From: Acidobacteriota bacterium
Lineage (GTDB): Bacteria > Acidobacteriota > Blastocatellia > Pyrinomonadales > Pyrinomonadaceae
DNA length: 64,000 nucleotides
Direction of reading: 5' to 3'
Assembly: GCA_019639235.1 (NCBI GenBank)
Contig: JAHBSG010000006.1
Coordinates: 62,001-126,000, forward strand
Shown here one piece after another: positions 59,264-64,000 of this stretch. How positions within the stretch are numbered: the stretch's first letter is position 1; every line of letters begins with the position of its first letter. The translations under genes and the position numbers were made by a program. The notes beneath the pieces are model-generated. The model did not search any database. It worked only from the letters and a program-made list of their open reading frames with translations, and had not been told where the DNA came from.

Positions 59264-60154
59264 TCAAAGATGTGTTTCGTGCTCCGCGAAGCCCCGGCAC
59301 TCCGTCTGCACGGTGACGTGCGAGATCTTGAACTCCTCCGTGCAGTGCTCGTGCACGCGTTCCAGGACGAGGTCGTGCTGGTCGTCCGACTCGATGACCG
59401 CGTGCACGCTCATCGCGTTTACCCCGGAGGTCAAACTCCAGACGTGCAGATCGTGGACGCCCGCGACGCCCTCGATCTGCGACAAACTCTCGCGCAAAGC
59501 GGCGATGTTCACGTCCGCCGGGGTCCCTTCGATCAGGACTCCGACCGCGTCTTTGAGCAACGCCCACGTGCGCGGCAAAATGAACAGCCCGATCCCCGCC
59601 GAGATGATCGGGTCGGCGTAATACCAGCCGGTCGTCAGCATGATCACGCCGGCCGCAATCACGCCGATGGAGGTCAGCATATCCGACAGCACCTCGAAAT
59701 ACGCGCCCTTCATATTGAGGCTTTCTTTCGAACCGGCACGGAGGATGTACATCCCGATGATGTTGATGATCAACCCGACGCATGCTACGCCGAGCATGGC
59801 CGCGCTTTCGACCTCCGGCGGGTTTTTGAAACGCTGGTATGCCTCATACAAGATGTAGAGCGAGATCAGGATCAGCACGACCGCGTTCGTCAGGGCCGCG
59901 AGGATCTCCACGCGGTAGTACCCGTAGGTTCGCTCCGGGGATGCGGGCTTCTCCGCGAACCGGATCGCGAGCAGAGCTAGGCCGACACCGGCGACGTCGG
60001 TCAGCATGTGACCTGCATCGGCCAGGAGCGCCAGACTCCCCGTCCACAAGCCGCCAACAACCTCCACGATCAAGTAGAAAGAGGTGAGCCCGAAGACGAC
60101 CGCCAAACTTCTCTTGTTGCGCGATGATGCGCTTTGCACGTGCCCGTGTCCCAT
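59264..60154 (-). CDS. czcD: CzcD-type cation diffusion facilitator
   Basis: This 296-aa protein has the CDF signature LALLADAGHMLTDVAGVGLALLA (HxxxD site in helix 2), the partner site YFEVLSDMLTSIGV in helix 5, and a C-terminal metallochaperone-like domain (VAGVHDLHVWSLTSGVNAMSVHAVIE). The His N-terminus MGHGHVQ is short. It exports Zn, Co or Cd from the cytoplasm in exchange for protons. Confidence 0.95.
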   Translation of the reverse strand: MGHGHVQSASSRNKRSLAVVFGLTSFYLIVEVVGGLWTGSLALLADAGHMLTDVAGVGLALLAIRFAEKPASPERTYGYYRVEILAALTNAVVLILISLYILYEAYQRFKNPPEVESAAMLGVACVGLIINIIGMYILRAGSKESLNMKGAYFEVLSDMLTSIGVIAAGVIMLTTGWYYADPIISAGIGLFILPRTWALLKDAVGVLIEGTPADVNIAALRESLSQIEGVAGVHDLHVWSLTSGVNAMSVHAVIESDDQHDLVLERVHEHCTEEFKISHVTVQTECRGFAEHETHL

Positions 60155-60159
60155 AAAGA

Positions 60160-60363
60160 TTACATACCGAGTTGAACCTCGGCCAGCGGCTTCGAATCGT
60201 CCCCAGTAGTCTTGGTTTTCATCGTTCCCTCTTCACGCCGGTCGCGGCGGTGCCACCAAAAGGCGAACACGAATAGCAACAACATCAGGAGGTGAGATCC
60301 CACCAAAAGCACGATGATCGGATGCTCAACGAGCTAATGGTACAGACTGACTTCTTTTTCCAT
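60160..60363 (-). pseudogene. Small membrane peptide gene interrupted by TAG
   Basis: From ATG 60363 (TGAGGT site upstream) the frame reads MEKEVSLYH, then TAG, then a membrane peptide LVEHPIIVLLVGSHLLMLLL ending in basic and acidic residues at TAA 60160-60162. One amber codon (possibly CAG to TAG) breaks an otherwise typical about 67-aa efflux accessory peptide. Internal GTG or TTG starts could rescue a shorter form. Confidence 0.5.
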
Positions 60364-60395
60364 AGTTTGACCTCAAAACATATTCATCGAAATGT

Positions 60396-60695
60396 TCAGA
60401 TGTGGAAACCGCTTTCGATGGGCAGAACCACAACGATCCCGTCGCCCCTTCGCCCGGTGTGGCCGCACTCGCGCAACACCGCAACAATCCTTTCTACCAT
60501 ATCCTCATTTGCGACGATCTTGATCTGCTTCGTCGACTTCATCGGATTGACTTCCATCGGGTGTCCACTAACCGCTCGACGACCGAAACCTTCCGCATCC
60601 GAGATCGTGATTCCCGGAAAATTCTCGATCTCCTCAAGCCCACCGATGATCCGATCGATCATTGAAGGCCGCACCGCCGCGAATATCAGTTTCAT
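60396..60695 (-). CDS. P-II-like small regulatory protein
   Basis: This 99-aa protein has a P-II/CutA-like ferredoxin fold: MKLIFAAVRPSMIDRIIGGLEEIENFPGITISDAEGFG, T-loop region, then VERIVAVLRECGHTGRRGDGIVVVLPIE. The GRRGDGIVVVLP strand is characteristic of P-II proteins. P-II-like proteins next to metal RND pumps are common and may sense metal or nucleotides. The start overlaps czcA by 4 nt (ATGA). Confidence 0.9.
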   Translation of the reverse strand: MKLIFAAVRPSMIDRIIGGLEEIENFPGITISDAEGFGRRAVSGHPMEVNPMKSTKQIKIVANEDMVERIVAVLRECGHTGRRGDGIVVVLPIESGFHI

Positions 60696-63600
60696 AGTTC
60701 ATTGTCTCCTGAAATCTCGAGATCCTCATCGCGCTCGACCCATCCGTAAAGCGTCGGGAGGATCAGCAGGGTCAGCAGCGTCGACGTGATCAAACCGCCG
60801 ATCACCACCGTCGCGAGCGGCCGCTGCACCTCCGCCCCCGCACTCGTCGCGATCGCCATCGGGATGAACCCAAGGCTGGCGACCAGGGCGGTCATCAGTA
60901 CCGGCCGGAGCCGGGTGATCGCGCCCTCGCGAACCGCGTCGGCGAGGCTCTTGCCCTGCTCGCGGAGCTGGTTGATGAAGCTCACCATCACGACGCCGTT
61001 CAGCACCGCGACGCCGAAGAGGGCGATGAACCCGACCCCCGCGGAGATCGAGAACGGCATCCCCCGCAGAGCCAGGGCCACGACCCCGCCGACGATCGCG
61101 AACGGGATTCCCGTGTAGATCAGCAGTGCTTGCTTGATCGAGTTGAAGGTCGTGTACAAGAGCACGAAGATCAGGAACAACGCTATCGGCACGACGATCA
61201 GGAGTCTTTGTGACGCCCGCTGAAGGTTCTCGAACGTGCCGCCCCATTTCAAGTAATAGCCCGGCGGGAGCTGCACCTCCCGGGCGATCTTCGCCTGGGC
61301 CTCCTCCACGAACGAGCCGATGTCGCGCCCGCGGACGTTCAGCTCAACCCCGATGCGGCGGCGCGTGTCCTCGCGGGTGATCTGGGCCGCGTCCTCGACG
61401 AGCTGGATGTCAGCGACCTGCGAGAGCGGCACGCGCGAGCCGTTCGGGGCGGTCAGGAGTAGATTGCGGATCGCGTCGACATTCTTGCCCGATTCCTCGT
61501 CGAGCCGGACGACGAGGTTGAAGCGCTGCTCCCCCTCGTAAACCTGCCCCGCGTCCTTGCCGGCGACGACCGATTCCACTAAATCGTTGACATCTTCGAC
61601 GTTGAGGCCGTAGCGTGCGATCGCGGCTCGGTCCGGTTTGATCTGCAGCTGCGGTAGGCCGCTCGTCGCTTCCGCCTTCACATCCTCCGCTCCCTGAACG
61701 GTCTGCACGGACTTCACGATCTCGTCGGCTTTCTCCTTCAAAACTTTTAGGTCGTCGCCGTAAAGCTTGATCGCGACGTCGGATCGCACACCGGAGATCA
61801 GCTCCGCGACGCGCAGCTCGATCGGCTGCGAGAAGCTAGCCATCGCGCCCGGGACCCGCTCCTCTAGCGCCTTCGACATCTTTTCGACCAGTTCGGTCTT
61901 GTCGTTCGTGGTGGTCCACTCTTCCGGCGGCTTCAACGCCACGTAGAGGTCGGAGAAGTCCACGCTCATCGGGTCGGTCGCGACCTCCGCCCGTCCCGTT
62001 TTCGAGATCACGGTTTTCACTTCCGGGAACTCCATCAGCACCTTTTCCACCTCGGTCGTGTTGCGGACGGATTCCTCCAGTGATACGCTCGGGAGCCGCT
62101 GCACTTGGACGGCGATATCGCCCTCGTCGAGCCGCGGGATGAACTCCGAACCGAGGTATGGGAAGATCGCCCCGCTGATCGCCACCAGCCCGACCGCGAG
62201 GGCGAGCGCTTGCGCCCGGTAGCGGCCGACGAAATCGAACGCCGGGATGTACGCCTTTTTCGCCCAGCGGATCAGGAAACTTTCCTTCTCCGACACCTTC
62301 CCGCTCAGCACCAGCGTCATCATCGTGGGCACGTACGTCAGCGACAGCAGCAGCGAACCGACGAGGGCGAAGACGACCGTGAGGGCCATCGGGACGAACA
62401 TCTTCCCCTCGATCCCTCGGAGGCTCAGGATCGGCAGGTACACGATCGCGATGATCGCGACCGCGAACACCACCGGCCGGGCGACCTCGAGGCAGGATTC
62501 GAGGATGGTGCGCTGCGGGTTTTCGTGATGGCCCAGAGTTTCCGCCTCGTGCTGGGCCTCGGCCCTCCGCCGGATGGTGTTTTCCACCATCACGACGGCC
62601 CCGTCCACGATCAGCCCGAAGTCCAGAGCCCCAAGACTCATCAGATTCCCGGACACGTTGAACACCCGCATCAGGATCGCCGCGAACAGCATCGAGAGCG
62701 GGATGATCGTCGCGACGAGCAGCGCCCCGCGCCAATCCCCGAGCAGGAGCATCAGCACCACGATCACGAGGATCGCCCCTTCGATCAGGTTCTTCTCGAC
62801 GGTGGCGATCGCCCGGTCGATCAGCTGGGTGCGGTCGTAGAACGGGGAAAGTTCCACGCCCGCCGGCAACGACTTCTTCACCTCCTCGACGCGGCTTTTG
62901 ACGTTCTCTACAACCGTGCGCGAGTTCTCGCCTTTTAGCATCAGGACGATCCCCGCGACGATCTCGCCCTTGCCGTCCGCCGTCACGGCGCCCTGCCGAA
63001 CGGTCGAACCCTCGACGATCTCCCCGACGTTCTTCACGTAAACCGGTACGCCCTCGGGTCCGGTCTTCACGACGATGTTGCCGATGTCTTCCGGGTTCTC
63101 AACGAGCCCGAGACCGCGAAGCAGATACTGCTCCGCACCTTTTTGTATATAGGCCCCACCGACGTTGGCGTTGTTGCGACTCACCGCCTCGAAGACGTCC
63201 CGCATCGTCAGGCCGTACGACTGCAGCTTTGCGGGCTCCAGGCGTACCTGATATTGCTTTTCGTACCCCCCGAAACTGTTGATCTCCGTCGCACCGGGGA
63301 CGCCGAGAAGCTGCCGCCTCACGTTCCAGTCCTGCACGGTGCGCAGGGCCTTCGCGTCGTAGCTGCCGTCGGGCGATTTGAGCTCGTACTGGTAGATCTC
63401 GCCCAGCCCCGTCGAGATCGGCCCCATCTCCGGCGAGCCGATAGACTCGGGGATCTGTTCGCGGGCCTGTGCGAGCCGTTCCAATACCAGCTGTCTGGCG
63501 AAGTAAGTGTCTACGGATTCGTCGAACACCACCGTCACCGCCGAAAGCCCGAATTTCGAGACCGAGCGGATCTCCTCGATGTCCGGGAGCCCCGACATCG

Positions 63601-63814
63601 CCACCTCGACCGGGAAAGTCACCTGCCGTTCCATCTCCAGCGGCGCGAGAGACGGGGCGGCCGTAAGCACCTGCACCTGCACATTTGTCACGTCCGGTAC
63701 GGCGTCGATCGGCAGGTTTATCAAGCTGTAAGCGCCGGCCGCGGACATGATCGCGACGAGCAATATGACGATCAATCGGTTCTCGACCGAGAATCGGATA
63801 AGAGCGTTTATCAT
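60692..63814 (-). CDS. czcA: CzcA-type RND heavy-metal efflux pump
   Basis: This 1040-aa RND protein starts MINALIRFSVENRLIVILLVAIM. The proton-relay helix reads GALDFGLIVDGAVVMVEN, the DFG-D-E pattern of divalent-metal (Zn/Co/Cd) HME pumps, unlike the CusA-type pump at 23339-26638. Periplasmic domain motifs such as GVPGATEINSFGGYEKQYQV are conserved. No adaptor or outer-membrane gene follows in the window; these presumably lie to the right, beyond 64000. Confidence 0.95.
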   Translation of the reverse strand: MINALIRFSVENRLIVILLVAIMSAAGAYSLINLPIDAVPDVTNVQVQVLTAAPSLAPLEMERQVTFPVEVAMSGLPDIEEIRSVSKFGLSAVTVVFDESVDTYFARQLVLERLAQAREQIPESIGSPEMGPISTGLGEIYQYELKSPDGSYDAKALRTVQDWNVRRQLLGVPGATEINSFGGYEKQYQVRLEPAKLQSYGLTMRDVFEAVSRNNANVGGAYIQKGAEQYLLRGLGLVENPEDIGNIVVKTGPEGVPVYVKNVGEIVEGSTVRQGAVTADGKGEIVAGIVLMLKGENSRTVVENVKSRVEEVKKSLPAGVELSPFYDRTQLIDRAIATVEKNLIEGAILVIVVLMLLLGDWRGALLVATIIPLSMLFAAILMRVFNVSGNLMSLGALDFGLIVDGAVVMVENTIRRRAEAQHEAETLGHHENPQRTILESCLEVARPVVFAVAIIAIVYLPILSLRGIEGKMFVPMALTVVFALVGSLLLSLTYVPTMMTLVLSGKVSEKESFLIRWAKKAYIPAFDFVGRYRAQALALAVGLVAISGAIFPYLGSEFIPRLDEGDIAVQVQRLPSVSLEESVRNTTEVEKVLMEFPEVKTVISKTGRAEVATDPMSVDFSDLYVALKPPEEWTTTNDKTELVEKMSKALEERVPGAMASFSQPIELRVAELISGVRSDVAIKLYGDDLKVLKEKADEIVKSVQTVQGAEDVKAEATSGLPQLQIKPDRAAIARYGLNVEDVNDLVESVVAGKDAGQVYEGEQRFNLVVRLDEESGKNVDAIRNLLLTAPNGSRVPLSQVADIQLVEDAAQITREDTRRRIGVELNVRGRDIGSFVEEAQAKIAREVQLPPGYYLKWGGTFENLQRASQRLLIVVPIALFLIFVLLYTTFNSIKQALLIYTGIPFAIVGGVVALALRGMPFSISAGVGFIALFGVAVLNGVVMVSFINQLREQGKSLADAVREGAITRLRPVLMTALVASLGFIPMAIATSAGAEVQRPLATVVIGGLITSTLLTLLILPTLYGWVERDEDLEISGDNEL

Positions 63815-63928
63815 AGGAACCTATATTGCGGACTTCGAAAACGATGTATTCCGCGCCGACCGAGACAAATGTCCGCGATACTCGGTGTGGGGCGCTGGTA
63901 CAGCCTCCAAACGAAAATCCGATCTCAT

Positions 63929-63980
63929 CGAGTTTCTCGCTTCCACGGGTACCTGCCGCGGAGAAGGTTTGAGAAACTCG
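63929..63980. repeat. 10-bp inverted repeat upstream of czcA
   Basis: CGAGTTTCTC (63929-63938) is the exact reverse complement of GAGAAACTCG (63971-63980). It lies 115-167 nt before the czcA start and may be a regulator site or part of the preceding gene's end. The 63815-64000 stretch shows no convincing gene. Confidence 0.5.
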
Positions 63981-64000
63981 CCGTCGGGGTCAATAGACTA

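Noticed and set aside
60343..60363. TAG as pyrrolysine in the small peptide
   Set aside because: Pyrrolysine is not expected in such a peptide, and no pyl genes are visible; a nonsense mutation or alternative start is simpler.
1..64000. CRISPR arrays, rRNA genes, integrase or transposase genes
   Set aside because: No regularly spaced repeats, rRNA-like sequence or recognisable recombinase was seen; element boundaries therefore remain unproven.

Overview
This 64 kb window is from a Gram-negative-type bacterium. It encodes TolC-type outer-membrane and RND efflux proteins, lipoproteins and a Tat substrate. The mix of paired DUF4198 proteins, membrane-anchored DUF305 proteins, several P-type ATPases and a PRTRC block resembles environmental Acidobacteriota, but that placement is inference and no rRNA or tRNA gene is present to settle it. 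By eye, much of 37-64 kb is more G+C-rich than 1-36 kb, and the metal cassettes look assembled from several sources.

Region 1 (1-15.8 kb, all leftward) is the core of a plasmid or integrated-element module. In transcription order it encodes a Toprim/primase-like protein, an N6-type DNA methyltransferase, a hypothetical protein, a strawberry-notch helicase, a sigma-54-activator-type AAA+ protein and a PRTRC block, followed by DUF2958, a coiled-coil protein, a small protein and a Ycf46-like AAA+ ATPase cut by the window edge. The PRTRC block is E-like, C, a small helical protein, F, ERF annealing protein, B, A and ThiF. It contains all four parts of a ubiquitin-type conjugation system: a beta-grasp-like candidate modifier ending near a Gly (C), an E1 (ThiF), an E2-like protein (B) and a JAMM peptidase (A). 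Many junctions are 4-nt ATGA/GTGA overlaps.

Region 2 (16.1-33.2 kb, leftward) is a copper/silver-type export and sensing cluster: a periplasmic protein, a TolC-type channel, a lipoprotein, an RND adaptor, cupredoxin proteins, a CusA-type pump, DUF305 and DUF4198 proteins, a methyltransferase and, at the distal end, an NtrC-type regulator with its histidine kinase. A good -24/-12 (sigma-54) promoter lies just before its first gene, and a second one points rightward from the same intergenic region.

Region 3 (33.6-45.9 kb, rightward) begins with a MerR regulator and a MerR-type promoter. It carries a Tat-exported multicopper oxidase, Met/His-rich small proteins, an M50/CBS protease, an ATP-cone nuclease-like protein, archaeal-type thymidine/AMP phosphorylase, PRPP synthetase, a CopB ATPase, an MFS pump and an archaeal-type GAPDH. 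Region 4 (46-51 kb, leftward) is a CopA/HMA/YHS/cupredoxin copper set with its own MerR regulator and two matching MerR-type promoters.

Region 5 (51.4-55.6 kb) is a mercury-like operon: MerR, a MerC/MerT-like transporter, a transglutaminase-like protein fused to a GDCCVxC domain, and a membrane thioredoxin-fold protein whose active site is interrupted by an in-frame TGA. That TGA reads as selenocysteine (UGHC) and is followed by a SECIS-like hairpin. A divergent Cys-rich small protein and a YnfA-type membrane protein lie on the other strand. Region 6 (55.6-63.8 kb, leftward) is a Zn/Cd/Co-type set: CzcA RND pump, P-II-like protein, CDF transporters, an ArsR repressor with a clear operator, a methyltransferase and accessory proteins.
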